Shown: positions 28,032 through 38,433 of the stretch, one piece after another | Numbering within the stretch: position 1 is the stretch's first letter | Layout of the letters: each line of letters starts with the position of its first letter | Assembly (NCBI RefSeq): GCF_002019695.1 | Contig: NZ_KV917376.1 | Coordinates: forward strand, 2,472,670 to 2,536,669 | DNA from: Evansella clarkii | Lineage (GTDB): Bacteria > Bacillota > Bacilli > Bacillales > Salisediminibacteriaceae | Direction of reading: 5' to 3' | Length of the DNA: 64,000 bases | Position numbers and translations under genes: made by a program | Notes under the pieces: generated by a model | The model's input: only the letters and a program-made list of their open reading frames with translations | The model's database searches: none | Told to the model about the DNA's origin: nothing

Positions 28032-30362
28032 ATGAGTGAAGAAACTCTTAGAAAACTCCCTTTACTACCGTTAAGAGGACTGCTCGTTTATCCTACAATG
28101 GTGCTTCATCTGGACGTAGGAAGAGATAAATCAGTGGAAGCGCTTGAACGGGCTATGGTAGATAATCATGAAATTTTTCTTACAACTCAAAAGGAAATTT
28201 CTGTAGACGATCCAGGTGAAAACGATATTTATAATGTCGGAACACTTGCAAAGGTAAAACAAATGCTGAAGCTCCCGAACGGCACGATACGTGTGCTTGT
28301 AGAAGGGCTTAGCAGAGGAAGAATAAACGAGTTAACCGACAAAACCGATTATTATGAAGCTGAAGTGGAACTGATTGAAGAACCGCAGGATTACACGACA
28401 GAAGACCAGGCGCTTATGCGTAATGTCCTCGAACAGTTTGAACAGTATATCCGGTTGTCAAAGAAGGTTTCCCAGGAAACATTTGCAACTGTGTCCGACA
28501 TTCTGGAGCCTGGACGGCTGGCAGATATAATTTCCTCCCATTTGCCGCTGAAGATCGTCCAGAAGCAGGAAATACTTGAAACAATCCCGGTGAATGGGCG
28601 TCTCACAAAGGTACTCAGAATACTGAGCAATGAGAAAGAAGTGCTGGGGCTGGAAAAGAAAATCGGACAGCGTGTTAAAAAGTCGATGGAGAAAACCCAG
28701 AAAGAGTATTATTTGCGTGAGCAGATGAAAGCAATTCAGAAGGAACTGGGAGACAAAGAAGGAAAAGAAGGGGAAATAGACGAGCTCCGTAAGAAAATCG
28801 CTGAAGCCGATATGCCTGAGGGTATAGAAGAAAAAGCGCTTAAGGAGCTAGCCCGGTACGAAAAAATCCCAGCTACTTCCGCTGAAAGTTCAGTGATACG
28901 AAATTATCTGGAATGGCTTACTGTTATACCGTGGGGAAACGAGACGGAAGATCTTCTTGATATTCATCGCTCTGAAAAAATTCTCGATGAAGACCATTAC
29001 GGGCTGGAAAAGGTCAAGGAGCGGGTACTTGAATATCTTGCAGTACAGCAGCTGACAAGAGAGCTTAAAGGACCGATACTCTGTCTCGCCGGACCTCCAG
29101 GGGTAGGTAAAACTTCTCTGGCGCGTTCAATAGCACGTTCCCTTGGACGTAATTTTGTGCGTATGTCTCTTGGCGGTGTCAGGGATGAAGCAGAGATAAG
29201 AGGCCACCGGCGCACGTATGTAGGTGCGATGCCAGGAAGAATTATTCAGGGGATGAGAAAAGCGGGCTCTAAAAACCCTGTTTTTCTCCTTGATGAAATC
29301 GACAAAATGGCCAGTGATTTCCGGGGCGACCCTTCATCTGCTATGCTGGAGGTGCTTGACCCTGAACAGAATAACTCGTTCAGTGATCATTTTATTGAGG
29401 AACCATATGACCTTTCCAAAGTTATGTTCGTCATAACAGCGAATAATATTGGAGCAATACCGGCTCCTCTCATGGATCGCATGGAGATCATTCATATACC
29501 TGGTTACACAGAAGTGGAGAAGCTTGAAATAGCGAAAGAATACCTTCTTCCTAAACAGGTAAAAGACCACGGACTTACAAAAGGGAAACTGCAGGTTAAA
29601 GAAGACGCGATCCTGAAAGTTGTCCGTTATTACACGAGGGAAGCCGGTGTCCGGAACCTGGAGAGGCAAATGGCGACAATTTGCAGAAAGGCCGCTAAAA
29701 TTATCGTTTCCGGTGAGAAAAAACGGGTAATCGTGACCGAAAATACGATTGAAGATTTTCTCGGGAAACCTCGTTTCCGTTATGGGAAAGCAGAGCTGGA
29801 AGACCAGGTTGGCGCAGCTACTGGATTGGCGTATACTACTGCCGGAGGAGACACTTTAACGATAGAGGTATCCTTGTCACCAGGAAAAGGGCGGCTGACT
29901 CTGACTGGTAAACTCGGGGATGTAATGAAAGAGTCCGCGCAGGCAGCTTTCAGTTATATCCGTTCAAAATCAGAAGAGCTGTCTATCGATCCTGGCTTTA
30001 ATGAGGAGAATGACATTCATATCCATGTGCCTGAAGGAGCAATTCCTAAGGACGGTCCTTCTGCTGGAATAACGATGGCCACTGCGCTTATATCCGCTCT
30101 GACAGGGCGCGCGGTGAGAAAAGAAGTTGGCATGACAGGTGAAATAACCTTAAGAGGCAGAGTGCTGCCAATTGGGGGCTTAAAAGAAAAAGCAATGAGC
30201 GCCCATCGTGCAGGCCTTACTCATATTATCATGCCAAAGGACAATGAACGGGATCTTGATGATATTCCGGCAAGTGTCCGGAAAGATTTAACTTTTATAC
30301 CCGTATCTCATCTTGATGAGGTATTAAAAGAAGCGTTAGTGGGGAAACAAAATGAAAATTAA
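28032..30362 (+). CDS. lonA: ATP-dependent protease LonA
   Basis: Cytosolic AAA+ serine protease degrading damaged and regulatory proteins. The 776 residues comprise the LAN substrate-binding domain (about 1-205, starting [20 protein letters not shown]), a coiled region, the AAA+ domain with [13 protein letters not shown] and FLLDEIDKM, and the protease domain with catalytic Ser in [11 protein letters not shown] and Lys in [13 protein letters not shown] 28032 is preferred to GTG 28023, which lies inside the ribosome binding site GGTGGAGGTG. It overlaps ysxC by 11 bp. Confidence 0.98.
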   Translation: MSEETLRKLPLLPLRGLLVYPTMVLHLDVGRDKSVEALERAMVDNHEIFLTTQKEISVDDPGENDIYNVGTLAKVKQMLKLPNGTIRVLVEGLSRGRINELTDKTDYYEAEVELIEEPQDYTTEDQALMRNVLEQFEQYIRLSKKVSQETFATVSDILEPGRLADIISSHLPLKIVQKQEILETIPVNGRLTKVLRILSNEKEVLGLEKKIGQRVKKSMEKTQKEYYLREQMKAIQKELGDKEGKEGEIDELRKKIAEADMPEGIEEKALKELARYEKIPATSAESSVIRNYLEWLTVIPWGNETEDLLDIHRSEKILDEDHYGLEKVKERVLEYLAVQQLTRELKGPILCLAGPPGVGKTSLARSIARSLGRNFVRMSLGGVRDEAEIRGHRRTYVGAMPGRIIQGMRKAGSKNPVFLLDEIDKMASDFRGDPSSAMLEVLDPEQNNSFSDHFIEEPYDLSKVMFVITANNIGAIPAPLMDRMEIIHIPGYTEVEKLEIAKEYLLPKQVKDHGLTKGKLQVKEDAILKVVRYYTREAGVRNLERQMATICRKAAKIIVSGEKKRVIVTENTIEDFLGKPRFRYGKAELEDQVGAATGLAYTTAGGDTLTIEVSLSPGKGRLTLTGKLGDVMKESAQAAFSYIRSKSEELSIDPGFNEENDIHIHVPEGAIPKDGPSAGITMATALISALTGRAVRKEVGMTGEITLRGRVLPIGGLKEKAMSAHRAGLTHIIMPKDNERDLDDIPASVRKDLTFIPVSHLDEVLKEALVGKQNEN

Positions 30363-30942
30363 CAGTGCAGAAATAATAATCAGTGCAGCTAAACCAAACC
30401 AGTTTCCGGGAGGGCCCTTTCCTGAAGTGGCTCTTTCCGGACGTTCTAATGTAGGGAAATCGTCCTTTATCAATACTGTTCTCGGGAGAAAGAATCTTGC
30501 CCGTACATCTCAGCGGCCAGGGAAAACGCAGACATTGAATTTTTACTTGATCAATGAGCGTTTTCATTTTGTAGACGTTCCAGGATATGGCTATGCAAAA
30601 GTATCTAAATCTGAGCGGGAAGCCTGGGGAAAAGTGATGGAGATTTATTTTCAGGAAAGAGAACAGCTTAAAGGGGTAGTACAGCTGATTGATCTTCGTC
30701 ATAAGCCTACAAAAGACGATATTATGATGTATGAGTGGCTGAAGCATAATGAACTGCCTGTCCTTATTATTGGGACAAAGGCGGATAAGATTCCCAGAGG
30801 GAAATGGGATAAGCATACGAAGCAGATTAAAGAGGGGCTCGACATGGCGGAGGAAGATAAAATTGTTGTATTTTCTTCGGAAACAGGCCAGGGCAAGGAC
30901 AAAGCCTGGCGTGAGCTAAGCAGCCTGCTGTTTGATAATTAA
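30352..30942 (+). CDS. ysxC: Ribosome biogenesis GTPase YsxC (EngB)
   Basis: Essential GTPase in assembly of the large ribosomal subunit. The 196-residue protein shows the TrmE-Era-EngA-YihA G motifs: [12 protein letters not shown] (G1), a Thr in SQRPGKTQT (G2), [10 protein letters not shown] (G3), GTKADK (G4) and FSSETGQG (G5). It starts within the end of lonA and is followed by a terminator, so lonA-ysxC is a two-gene unit as in B. subtilis. Confidence 0.97.
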   Translation: MKINSAEIIISAAKPNQFPGGPFPEVALSGRSNVGKSSFINTVLGRKNLARTSQRPGKTQTLNFYLINERFHFVDVPGYGYAKVSKSEREAWGKVMEIYFQEREQLKGVVQLIDLRHKPTKDDIMMYEWLKHNELPVLIIGTKADKIPRGKWDKHTKQIKEGLDMAEEDKIVVFSSETGQGKDKAWRELSSLLFDN

Positions 30943-30991
30943 TAATTTCATAAAGATTCTCCTTGATTTTCGGAGATTTAAAGTATTTATA

Positions 30992-31030
30992 AACCATGTT
31001 CTTCATTTTTATGAAGGCATGGTTTTTTTG
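30992..31030 (+). terminator. Terminator of lonA-ysxC
   Basis: AACCATG with inner TTCAT pairs with ATGAA and CATGGTT, followed by seven T. Confidence 0.88.
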
Positions 31031-31626
31031 TGAGCAGTTCCGGTTCTATGGAATTTGATGCAGAATAACAGATGAAAATGAGAATAGGGGAACGAGAATC
31101 CGCAATACTTCCCTGAAGTACCATTTTTTACTTATTTCACAGGGGGGGGATTTATTAACTAAAAAGTAAAAATTTGTTATATGAATATACTTTTTTATAT
31201 TTATGGGGTGAAAAAGGAGTTTAAAGGTTCTGATATCAGGGTAAAAAACAATATCTTATTTATACATTTTTCTGGCTGAGGTTCTGATTGTTCCATTCCT
31301 TAAAGAGTATAAGCCAGTAAATAACAGGGATTTCGTGTATATTACATAATTTTAAGCATGGGTACGCTGTGAAGTAATAATAAGCCGGACAAGCGGTATT
31401 CCCTCCTTTTGTGTTTCCTCGAAATATTTTGCTATGATAATATCAGTAATATCTTTATCTTCGGAATTTTCCGGTTTTCTAAAATTACACAAAAATTCAG
31501 GTCACTGAGCATAGTTATACAATGAGACTGGTGTTTCTGCATAGGAATATGGCAATACATAACAGAACTGTTGAGAACTCCGGAAAAATTTTCAAGGAGT
31601 TTATATAAAATAAGGGGGAGATTTAC
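31031..31626. other. Intergenic region without a recognised gene
   Basis: About 600 bp of AT-rich DNA before the transporter operon. I found only short reading frames without ribosome binding sites, an eight-G run near 31142, and no clear riboswitch. The promoter of the ABC operon must lie here but I cannot place it with confidence. Confidence 0.6.
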
Positions 31627-32439
31627 ATGAAGGCATTTGTGAAAAGTATTCTGCCTGTCTCGTTAGGAGCTGCTTTGCTGCTTTCTGCATGCGGAAATAA
31701 TGAGGACTCTTCAGGCGGGGCAGATGGAGAAGGAAGTGAGTACGACGAGCATACTGTGGAGGATGGCAAATTTATTTTTGCCCTGTCCGGAGAGTACCGG
31801 CCATTCAGTTATATTAACGAAAATGGCGAACTTGCAGGGTTTGACGTGGATATTGGAATGGCAATCGCTGAGGAGCTTGGATTAGAGGGCGAGCCTTTTC
31901 AGATAGCATTTAATTCAATTATCCTCGGATTGCAGGATGAAAGGTATGACGCGATTATCGGAAGTATGGGCATTACCGAAGAGCGGCAGGAAACTGTTGA
32001 CTTCTCCGACCCTTACTACTATTCAGGTGCCCAGCTTTACGTTCGACCTGACAGTGATATAAACGGAATAGATGATGTTGATGAAAATACTGAAGTGGCG
32101 GTAGCAGAAGGTACTACTTACCACTCTATGATCCAGGACTATACAACGAATACTCCGACATATGACTCTGACGTAGTTGCACTGCAGGCCCTTTCACAGG
32201 GAAGGCATGATGCTGTTATCACTGACCGTCTTGTTGGCCTGATTAACATCGAAGATCAGGGACTGGATATTCAGATGGTAGGGGAGCTTATTGACACTGA
32301 AAGAATCGCTGTAGCCGTTCGTCAGAATGAAGATGATCTCCTGGAGGGAATAAATCAGGCACTTGAAAATATAAGAGAGAGCGGCAAATACGAAGAAATT
32401 AACTCCCAGTACTTTGACGAGAATATCGGAGAAGAATAA
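31627..32439 (+). CDS. ABC transporter substrate-binding lipoprotein, polar amino acids
   Basis: Extracellular receptor of an importer, 270 residues. The signal peptide ends in LLLSACGN, so Cys22 is lipidated. The mature part is a family-3 solute-binding protein with FALSGEYRPFSYINENGELA, GFDVDIGMAIAEELG and the conserved IGSMGITEERQETVDFSDPY. Best resemblance by memory is the arginine or glutamine type (ArtP/YqiX-like). An acidic, Gly-Ser-rich linker follows the lipidated Cys. Unusually, 374 bp including a repeat element separate it from the permease gene. Confidence 0.9.
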   Translation: MKAFVKSILPVSLGAALLLSACGNNEDSSGGADGEGSEYDEHTVEDGKFIFALSGEYRPFSYINENGELAGFDVDIGMAIAEELGLEGEPFQIAFNSIILGLQDERYDAIIGSMGITEERQETVDFSDPYYYSGAQLYVRPDSDINGIDDVDENTEVAVAEGTTYHSMIQDYTTNTPTYDSDVVALQALSQGRHDAVITDRLVGLINIEDQGLDIQMVGELIDTERIAVAVRQNEDDLLEGINQALENIRESGKYEEINSQYFDENIGEE

Positions 32440-32510
32440 AGGAGCAGAAGAGGTTGGGACAAATAGTATACTTCACTAAAAAAACGAAGGAGCATCAGAG
32501 CAGGAGCATA

Positions 32511-32650
32511 GACACAGCTTCGAAATATACTTCGCGTCAGCGGGCATGGCCTCAAGGAGGGGGACTTCTCTGCGAGTGCGTCGTTTTGTCTCGACGTATA
32601 TCCTGCGGAGCAGTACTCGGAGAGGAAGACAGTCGTATATTTCCTGCGCT
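32511..32650 (+). repeat. Repeat element D between transporter genes
   Basis: About 140 bp bounded by the inverted ends GAAATATAC (32522-32530) and GTATATTTC (32635-32643). The inner part has TTGTCTCGACGTAT, CGGAGCAG and AGAGGAAGACAG, which match the conserved blocks of the 79-bp family at 13.1 kb. From memory this type is a common interspersed non-coding repeat in Bacillaceae. It sits inside an operon, between the binding-protein and permease genes. Confidence 0.65.
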
Positions 32651-32762
32651 AAATGGATTGATCATTCGTTCTTTAAAGTTAAATGCTTAACCTGTCCCAT
32701 CAATATTTTCTTTTAATCTACCTAAAGTCCATAAAACTATATCTATTAGATGAAGCGAATGA

Positions 32763-32791
32763 GGCTGTCTGATTTGCAGGCAGCCCTGTTT
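32763..32791 (+). terminator. Hairpin before the permease gene
   Basis: GGCTGTCTG pairs with CAGGCAGCC, followed by CTGTTTTGC. It may be a weak attenuator reducing permease and ATPase expression relative to the binding protein. Confidence 0.45.
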
Positions 32792-32813
32792 TGCTAATGA
32801 ATGAGGTGACAAA

Positions 32814-33491
32814 ATGATAGTCGGTGGCGTATTCAGTATTGAAATTTTCTTCTCAGAATTGATTCGTACATATCCTTTTTTTCTTGAAGCAGCCTGGCTG
32901 ACACTCCGTATCACTCTTGCCGCAGTACTTCTCGGAACGGTCATCGGTGTGGTTGTAGCGCTGATTAAACTGTCGGGGCCAGTGCTGAAAGTTTTTGCAG
33001 ATATTTATATTACTATTATCCGGGGAACACCGCTGATTGTGCAGATTTTTGTTCTCTACTTTGGTTTTTCACAGGTTATACAGCTTTCTCCTTTCTGGTC
33101 GGCATCCCTTGCCCTCGCTGTACATAACTCAGCTTATATAGCTGAAATATTCCGTGGTGCTATACAGTCGATTGACAAGGGACAGATGGAAGCGGGTCGT
33201 TCCCTGGGGATGACTTCTTCGTTAACGATGCGGAGAATTATTATGCCGCAGGCAATGAGACGGGCGGTTCCTCCACTTGGTAATCAGTTTATTATCGCAT
33301 TAAAAGACTCTTCACTTGCAGCTTTTGTGGCTATTGGAGAATTGTTCCGGACGGCACAGGGAATCGCGGCAGGGACATTCAACACGATGGAGACATACCT
33401 GATTGTTGCCCTCTATTATTTAGTGCTGGTTATGGTCTTTACATGGATTGTCAACAGAATCGAGCACAGGCTGTCTGTTAGTGAAAGATAG
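32814..33491 (+). CDS. ABC transporter permease, polar amino acids
   Basis: Membrane subunit of 225 residues, with about five helices, of the HisMQ/GlnP class. The EAA loop that contacts the ATPase is visible as EAGRSLGMTSSLTMRRIIMPQ, here in residues of the cytoplasmic loop near 125-145. It works as a dimer with the ATPase encoded 12 bp downstream and the lipoprotein encoded upstream. GAGGTGAC precedes the ATG. Confidence 0.92.
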   Translation: MIVGGVFSIEIFFSELIRTYPFFLEAAWLTLRITLAAVLLGTVIGVVVALIKLSGPVLKVFADIYITIIRGTPLIVQIFVLYFGFSQVIQLSPFWSASLALAVHNSAYIAEIFRGAIQSIDKGQMEAGRSLGMTSSLTMRRIIMPQAMRRAVPPLGNQFIIALKDSSLAAFVAIGELFRTAQGIAAGTFNTMETYLIVALYYLVLVMVFTWIVNRIEHRLSVSER

Positions 33492-33503
33492 GGGGAGTTA
33501 AAG

Positions 33504-34235
33504 ATGAAAGAAATGATTCGTGTAGAAAAGCTAAATAAATCTTTTGGAGATCTTCATGTTCTGAAGGATATAGATCTGACTGTTAACGAGAGTGACGTTA
33601 TGTGCCTTGTGGGAGCGAGTGGTTCTGGGAAAAGTACACTTCTCCGCTGTCTCAATTTTCTTGAAATAAAAGATAATGGGAAAGTGATTTTTGAAGGAAA
33701 ACAAATAGAACCCAAAAAAGATAATTTAAATGAAGTACGTCAGCAGGTAGGAATGGTTTTTCAGCATTTTAATCTGTTTCCACATAAGACAGTCCTGGAA
33801 AACGTGATTGAAGCACCTATGATGGTGAAGAAAATAGAAAAGAAACAGGCAATTGAAGAAGGGAAGGAGCTGCTGGACAAGGTAGGACTAGGTGATAAAT
33901 ATGATGTTTATCCCGCAAAGCTTTCCGGCGGACAGAAGCAGCGTGTAGCAATTGCCAGAGCCCTTGCGATGAAACCAAAAATCATGCTCTTTGATGAACC
34001 TACTTCTGCACTCGACCCGGAGCTTGTGGGAGAAGTGCTGGAGACAATGAAGAAACTGGCCAAAGAGGGTATGACAATGATAGTAGTTACCCACGAAATG
34101 GGCTTTGCAAAAGAAGTAGCCGATTATACCGTTTATATGCATGACGGCAGAATAGTTGAAAGAGGCCCTTCAAATGAACTTTTTGATAACCCTAAAGAAC
34201 AGAGGACGAAAGACTTTTTAAGCAAAGTTTTATAG
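33504..34235 (+). CDS. ABC transporter ATP-binding protein, polar amino acids
   Basis: Energy-coupling subunit of 243 residues. Walker A is [13 protein letters not shown], the Q-loop lies in [14 protein letters not shown], the signature is [15 protein letters not shown], Walker B and D-loop are [13 protein letters not shown], and the H-loop is VVTHEMGF. The GlnQ/HisP-type sequence and the neighbouring genes point to amino-acid import, likely arginine, glutamine or cystine; substrate cannot be read from sequence. GGGGGAG precedes the ATG and a terminator ends the operon. Confidence 0.94.
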   Translation: MKEMIRVEKLNKSFGDLHVLKDIDLTVNESDVMCLVGASGSGKSTLLRCLNFLEIKDNGKVIFEGKQIEPKKDNLNEVRQQVGMVFQHFNLFPHKTVLENVIEAPMMVKKIEKKQAIEEGKELLDKVGLGDKYDVYPAKLSGGQKQRVAIARALAMKPKIMLFDEPTSALDPELVGEVLETMKKLAKEGMTMIVVTHEMGFAKEVADYTVYMHDGRIVERGPSNELFDNPKEQRTKDFLSKVL

Positions 34236-34245
34236 GGGAAAAGAG

Positions 34246-34282
34246 AAGCACAGCAGCCACTAATAGGATGCTGTGCTTTTTC
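34246..34282 (+). terminator. Terminator of the ABC operon
   Basis: AAGCACAGC pairs with GCTGTGCTT, followed by TTTTC. Confidence 0.88.
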
Positions 34283-34393
34283 ATGAAGATATCTTGAAAA
34301 ATAGAGCGGCAGCTTTGAAAAAAGCCGTTTTTTTTGTTATATTATTGTAGGTGCATTTGTCGAAACCACATTTGCTATATTTATCACAGACTA

Positions 34394-34879
34394 TTACTTT
34401 TTTCTGAAAAATAATAAATACACGCCGAGAATAATTAAGATAAACGGCCAGAAAGACTCAAATCCTGCAATCGTGCTGCGCAGGTAGTTCATAACCTGCC
34501 CGCTGTAGAGTGCATACAAAGAGACAGCGATCAGTATTACCGCAGGCACGAGACCTTCACGTTTATTAACGAAATACTTCATAAAAAAAGCTGCACCAGC
34601 AATAAACGTAAAAAAGCCCCAGTGGTATGACCAGGATCCAAAAGTCATCACTCCGTGAAAGTATACCCCGAGGCCGAGAAGGGTTATGCCTAAGAACATC
34701 TTATTATCGTCCCGGTTTGAAAAACCATTCCAGGACATAATGAGGCCGATAAAGAGCAGGACAGACTGCCATGTAAATAACACATCGGAGTAAGGGACAG
34801 AAATATTAAACTGATTAAGTAGAAAGTATAGGCCAGCAGCTATAAGCAATAATCCTGGCAGGGAATTTTTTCGGTTCAT
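34394..34879 (-). CDS. Membrane protein with LiaI/LiaF-like transmembrane region
   Basis: A 161-residue protein with six or so hydrophobic segments, including PGLLLIAAGLYFLLNQFNIS and the C-terminal SFWPFILIILGVYLLFFRKK. This Gly-Leu-rich type of repeat is found in LiaI/LiaF-like membrane regions (DUF5668 type, by memory). Function is unknown. The ATG at 34879 follows AAAGGAG; a TTG further upstream lacks a site. It is monocistronic, transcribed divergently from hemA and convergently with the ABC operon. Confidence 0.75.
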   Translation of the reverse strand: MNRKNSLPGLLLIAAGLYFLLNQFNISVPYSDVLFTWQSVLLFIGLIMSWNGFSNRDDNKMFLGITLLGLGVYFHGVMTFGSWSYHWGFFTFIAGAAFFMKYFVNKREGLVPAVILIAVSLYALYSGQVMNYLRSTIAGFESFWPFILIILGVYLLFFRKK

Positions 34880-35047
34880 CGGAAGATATTCTCCTTTCTG
34901 CTTCAAAAAAATTACTAAATTTTACTTTTCAGGGAATAATGAAAAATAACCTTCAGAGACTCCTGAAAAAGATGAAATATGAACTGAACACTATCTAAAG
35001 TTCACATTTTCTTCAAACGTTTGTTTCATAGCATATTCGCTGAAATG

Positions 35048-35063
35048 TTATAATGATATATAA
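35048..35063 (+). promoter_or_regulatory. hemA promoter -10 region with PerR-box-like sequence
   Basis: TTATAATGATATATAA is near-palindromic and includes the TATAAT -10 at 35049-35054. The PerR consensus is TTATAATnATTATAA; the left half is perfect, the right half has an inserted base. The hem operon of B. subtilis is PerR-controlled. The -35 is weak. Confidence 0.4.
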
Positions 35064-35133
35064 GTTCGTTCTAATAATAAAGACTTTATATATATATGTA
35101 TTTATCTATTATTAATGTCATGGAGGTGACAGT

Positions 35134-36522
35134 ATGCACATCCTGGTCGTCAGTTTGAATTATAAAACAACTCCAGTTGAAATACGAGAACAATTTACTT
35201 TTCAGGATGATACTGGGCTTGCATTGACAAAGCTCCGTAACGCCAAAAGCATTCTTGAAAATGTTATCGTATCTACCTGCAACAGAACTGAAATTTATAT
35301 TGTAGCCGACCAGCTTCATACTGGTCGTTATTATACAAAAGCATTTTTATCTGAATGGTTTGGCATACCGAAAGAAGACTTCTCCCCTTATTTGCAGATA
35401 AGAGAGGATGAACATGCTATTGAACACTTATTCCGTGTGACTTGCGGGCTTGATTCCATGGTTCTTGGAGAAACACAGATTCTTGGGCAGATCCGTGACA
35501 GCTTTGCCATGGCCCAGCAACATGGAACTACAGGGACAATTTTCAATCATTTGTTCAAACAAGCCGTTACACTTGCTAAGCGCGCTCATTCCGAGACTAG
35601 CATCGGAGAGAATGCTGTCTCTGTCAGCTATGCTGCTGTCGAACTCGGCAAAAAGATTTTCGGCGGTTTCGAAGATAAAAAAGTGCTTGTATTAGGCGCT
35701 GGAAAAATGAGTGAATTGACGGCCAAAAACCTTACATCCAACGGTGTTTCTGATATTACAGTAATGAACCGCACCAAGGAAAAGGCTGTAGAGCTTGCAG
35801 GGAAATTTAATGGACAGGCTAAGGGCATGGATGAACTGGAACAATCCCTTCTTTCTTCAGACATCCTGATCAGCTCTACGGGTGCGAAAGATTATGTGGT
35901 CACTAAAGCCGGTGTGGAAAAGCTGGCAAAGAAACGGAACGGGCGTCCTCTGTTTCTTGTAGATATCGCTGTACCAAGAGACCTGGATCCTGGATTAGCT
36001 GAGATTGAGGATGTGTATCTTTACGATATTGACGATCTGCAGGGCATTGTTGCCGCTAATCTTGAAGAACGGAAGCATGAAGCGGAGAAGATTGAACTGA
36101 TGATTGAAGAGGAACTGATTTCTTTCAGCCACTGGCTTGATACTCTTGGAGTGGTTCCTGTCATTACCGCGCTTCGCAGCAAGGCTCTTGCTGTTCAGGC
36201 AGAAACTATGGACAGCCTTGAGAGAAAACTAACAGGGCTTTCCGAAAGAGAAAAGAAAGTGATCCGGAAACATATGAAGAGTATCGTTAACCAGATCCTC
36301 CGTGACCCGATTTCTGCTGTAAAAGAAATTCCGGGCGATAAAAACTCTGCTGAACTTCTGGAATTTGTTACGAAGGTTTTTGCTCTGGAAGAAGAATTGA
36401 AGGAGCAGGAACAGCTTCCTTCTTATGAAATTAATATAAACAAGGCGGAGCGTGAATGGAACGCAGAGAAGAAAAAAGCAAAGCTAGCAAGTCGGCATGA
36501 GGCTGTGGCCCGCTCTATATAG
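35134..36522 (+). CDS. hemA: Glutamyl-tRNA reductase
   Basis: First committed enzyme of heme synthesis by the C5 route, reducing glutamyl-tRNA to glutamate-1-semialdehyde. The 462-residue protein has the catalytic Cys49 in STCNRTEIY, the segment [15 protein letters not shown], the NADPH-binding [17 protein letters not shown], and the C-terminal dimerisation helix. GGAGGTGA precedes the ATG. First gene of hemAXCDBL. The C-terminal tail after residue 430 is charged and longer than I expect. Confidence 0.97.
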   Translation: MHILVVSLNYKTTPVEIREQFTFQDDTGLALTKLRNAKSILENVIVSTCNRTEIYIVADQLHTGRYYTKAFLSEWFGIPKEDFSPYLQIREDEHAIEHLFRVTCGLDSMVLGETQILGQIRDSFAMAQQHGTTGTIFNHLFKQAVTLAKRAHSETSIGENAVSVSYAAVELGKKIFGGFEDKKVLVLGAGKMSELTAKNLTSNGVSDITVMNRTKEKAVELAGKFNGQAKGMDELEQSLLSSDILISSTGAKDYVVTKAGVEKLAKKRNGRPLFLVDIAVPRDLDPGLAEIEDVYLYDIDDLQGIVAANLEERKHEAEKIELMIEEELISFSHWLDTLGVVPVITALRSKALAVQAETMDSLERKLTGLSEREKKVIRKHMKSIVNQILRDPISAVKEIPGDKNSAELLEFVTKVFALEEELKEQEQLPSYEININKAEREWNAEKKKAKLASRHEAVARSI

Positions 36523-36541
36523 AGAGGGGTTGCTTAAAGAT

Positions 36542-37363
36542 ATGGCATTAAACTTCCTGTATATTTCCATCATTGTTATTTATTCATTAAGCGTTCTTGG
36601 ATATTTTATCGACTTTATACAAAACAACCAGAAGGTTAATCGAATTTCCTTCTGGTTGCTTTCTATTGTCTGGTTTCTCCAGCTTTTGTTTTTTATTGTG
36701 AGAGCGTTTGAATATAATCGGCTTCCGATCATGACAATTTTTGAAGGCATGTTTTTTTATGCGTGGATACTGGTAACTTTTTCCTTAATAGTGGCAAGGT
36801 TTTATAAAGGCGATTTTTTAATTTTATTCGTTAATGTCATTGGTTTTGCTATTACTGCTGCCGGGGGGCTGGCACCGGCTGGCGATGTATCCCCGAGGCT
36901 GGCGGATCTTCTCATCCTTGAAATGCTTATTATCCATGTAACACTTCTCCTCCTGTCTTATGGGACATTTACACTTTCCTTCGCATTTTCTCTTTTATAT
37001 TATATTCAGCACCACATGCTCAAAAGAAAGATGTGGGGAAAAAGGATGGGGAGAATCGGCAACCTTTCAAAACTGGAGAGGTTCTCGTTTCTGACAGCTA
37101 TGGTGGGGCTTCCGCTCATGTTCCTTGGCATCGTCCTTGGAGTAGTCTGGGCATGGCTCGGATTTAATGCAGTTCCATGGCTCGATATTAAAGTAGTCAG
37201 TACCTTTGGCGTACTTTTCGTATACGGGATATACCTGTTCCAATGGTCAGTAAAAAAGAAGCGGGGCTATGGGATGGCACTTTTTAATATAGCTGCTTTT
37301 CTCGTTCTGCTTATAAATTATTTTCTTTCCAGTTCATTTTCAGATTTTCATATCTGGCAGTAA
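36542..37363 (+). CDS. hemX: HemX, CcsA/ResC-like membrane protein
   Basis: Membrane protein of 273 residues with about eight hydrophobic helices. In B. subtilis HemX lowers the amount of HemA. The family cytochrome-c-assembly core is seen as FEGMFFYAWILVTFSLIVAR and LIIHVTLLLLSYGTFTLSF with conserved histidines. ATG 36542 follows GAGAGGGG; the open frame back to 36497 overlaps hemA and is not used. Second gene of the hem operon. Confidence 0.93.
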   Translation: MALNFLYISIIVIYSLSVLGYFIDFIQNNQKVNRISFWLLSIVWFLQLLFFIVRAFEYNRLPIMTIFEGMFFYAWILVTFSLIVARFYKGDFLILFVNVIGFAITAAGGLAPAGDVSPRLADLLILEMLIIHVTLLLLSYGTFTLSFAFSLLYYIQHHMLKRKMWGKRMGRIGNLSKLERFSFLTAMVGLPLMFLGIVLGVVWAWLGFNAVPWLDIKVVSTFGVLFVYGIYLFQWSVKKKRGYGMALFNIAAFLVLLINYFLSSSFSDFHIWQ

Positions 37364-37491
37364 AAGGAACTTACAGGGACTGTCTGCTCCTTTCGCTGTT
37401 CCTGCTTACTTGATTTTTGATACAATATCACCGAGGATTAAAGACAGACAACGGAGCGAAGAAGAAAACACTGTGTACATTGGAGGTTACT

Positions 37492-38421
37492 ATGAGAAAA
37501 ATTATTGTTGGATCCAGAAAAAGCAACTTAGCCATGACTCAGACAAAATGGGTCATCGAAAGGCTGAAATCCCTTGGTCTGGATTATGAATTTGAAATTA
37601 AAGAAATCGTTACTAAGGGAGACAAAATCCTTGATGTAACTTTATCAAAAGTAGGAGGGAAGGGCCTCTTCGTTAAGGAAATTGAGCAGGCAATGTATGA
37701 TAAGGAAATTGATATCGCAGTGCACAGCATGAAAGATATGCCTGCTGTTATTGCCGAAGGACTTACGATCGGAGCTGTTCCTGAACGTGTTGACCCGAGA
37801 GACGCATTTATTTCAAACAGCGGGAAAAAGTTAATGGATCTGCCTGCTGGGTCAGTTGTTGGGACGAGCAGTCTGCGTCGCTCTGCACAAGTTCTTGCTC
37901 AACGTCCAGACCTTGAAATCAAGTGGATCCGGGGCAATATAGAAACGAGACTGCGTAAATGCCGTGAAGAAGGATATGATGCGATAATTCTTGCTGCTGC
38001 AGGTCTGGAAAGAGTAGGCTGGGATAAAAGCATTGTTTCCGAATATCTGGAGCCTGAGCTTTGCCTTCCTGCTGTAGGGCAGGGAGCTCTTGGAATCGAA
38101 TGCAGAGAAGACGATAAAGAAGTACTTGAACTTCTTGGTAAAATTAACGACGCTACTACTGAATTAACAGTAGCTGCTGAGCGTTCTTTTCTTCACACCG
38201 TTGAAGGTGGATGCCAGGTTCCTATTGGCGGGTATGCCACGATGGAAGATGGCCGGATCTCATTGACTGCTCTTGTTGCTTCTCCGGATGGAAAACAGGT
38301 TTTCAAGGAAACAGTTAAAGGGGAAGACCCGGTTGCACTTGGAAAGCAAGCTGCTAATAAAATGCTCGACGAAGGTGCCAGAGAAGTGCTTCAGCGTGTA
38401 AAGGAAGAACTTGATCTGTAG
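37492..38421 (+). CDS. hemC: Porphobilinogen deaminase (hydroxymethylbilane synthase)
   Basis: Joins four porphobilinogens into hydroxymethylbilane. The 309-residue protein shows Asp82 in HSMKDMP, the cofactor-contact arginines in [10 protein letters not shown], and Cys241 in [10 protein letters not shown], which carries the dipyrromethane cofactor. ATG 37492 follows TGGAGG. The open frame back to 37417 is not supported. A 128-bp gap separates it from hemX; otherwise the operon is tight. Confidence 0.97.
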   Translation: MRKIIVGSRKSNLAMTQTKWVIERLKSLGLDYEFEIKEIVTKGDKILDVTLSKVGGKGLFVKEIEQAMYDKEIDIAVHSMKDMPAVIAEGLTIGAVPERVDPRDAFISNSGKKLMDLPAGSVVGTSSLRRSAQVLAQRPDLEIKWIRGNIETRLRKCREEGYDAIILAAAGLERVGWDKSIVSEYLEPELCLPAVGQGALGIECREDDKEVLELLGKINDATTELTVAAERSFLHTVEGGCQVPIGGYATMEDGRISLTALVASPDGKQVFKETVKGEDPVALGKQAANKMLDEGAREVLQRVKEELDL

Positions 38422-38433
38422 GGAGCTGATAAG

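Noticed and set aside
31170-31290. Small gene in the ysxC-transporter gap
   Set aside because: The ATG in ATGGGGTGA stops at once and a GTG frame gives only 23 residues without conserved features.
32454-32690. 78-codon frame between transporter genes
   Set aside because: It runs through repeat element D and lacks a ribosome binding site.
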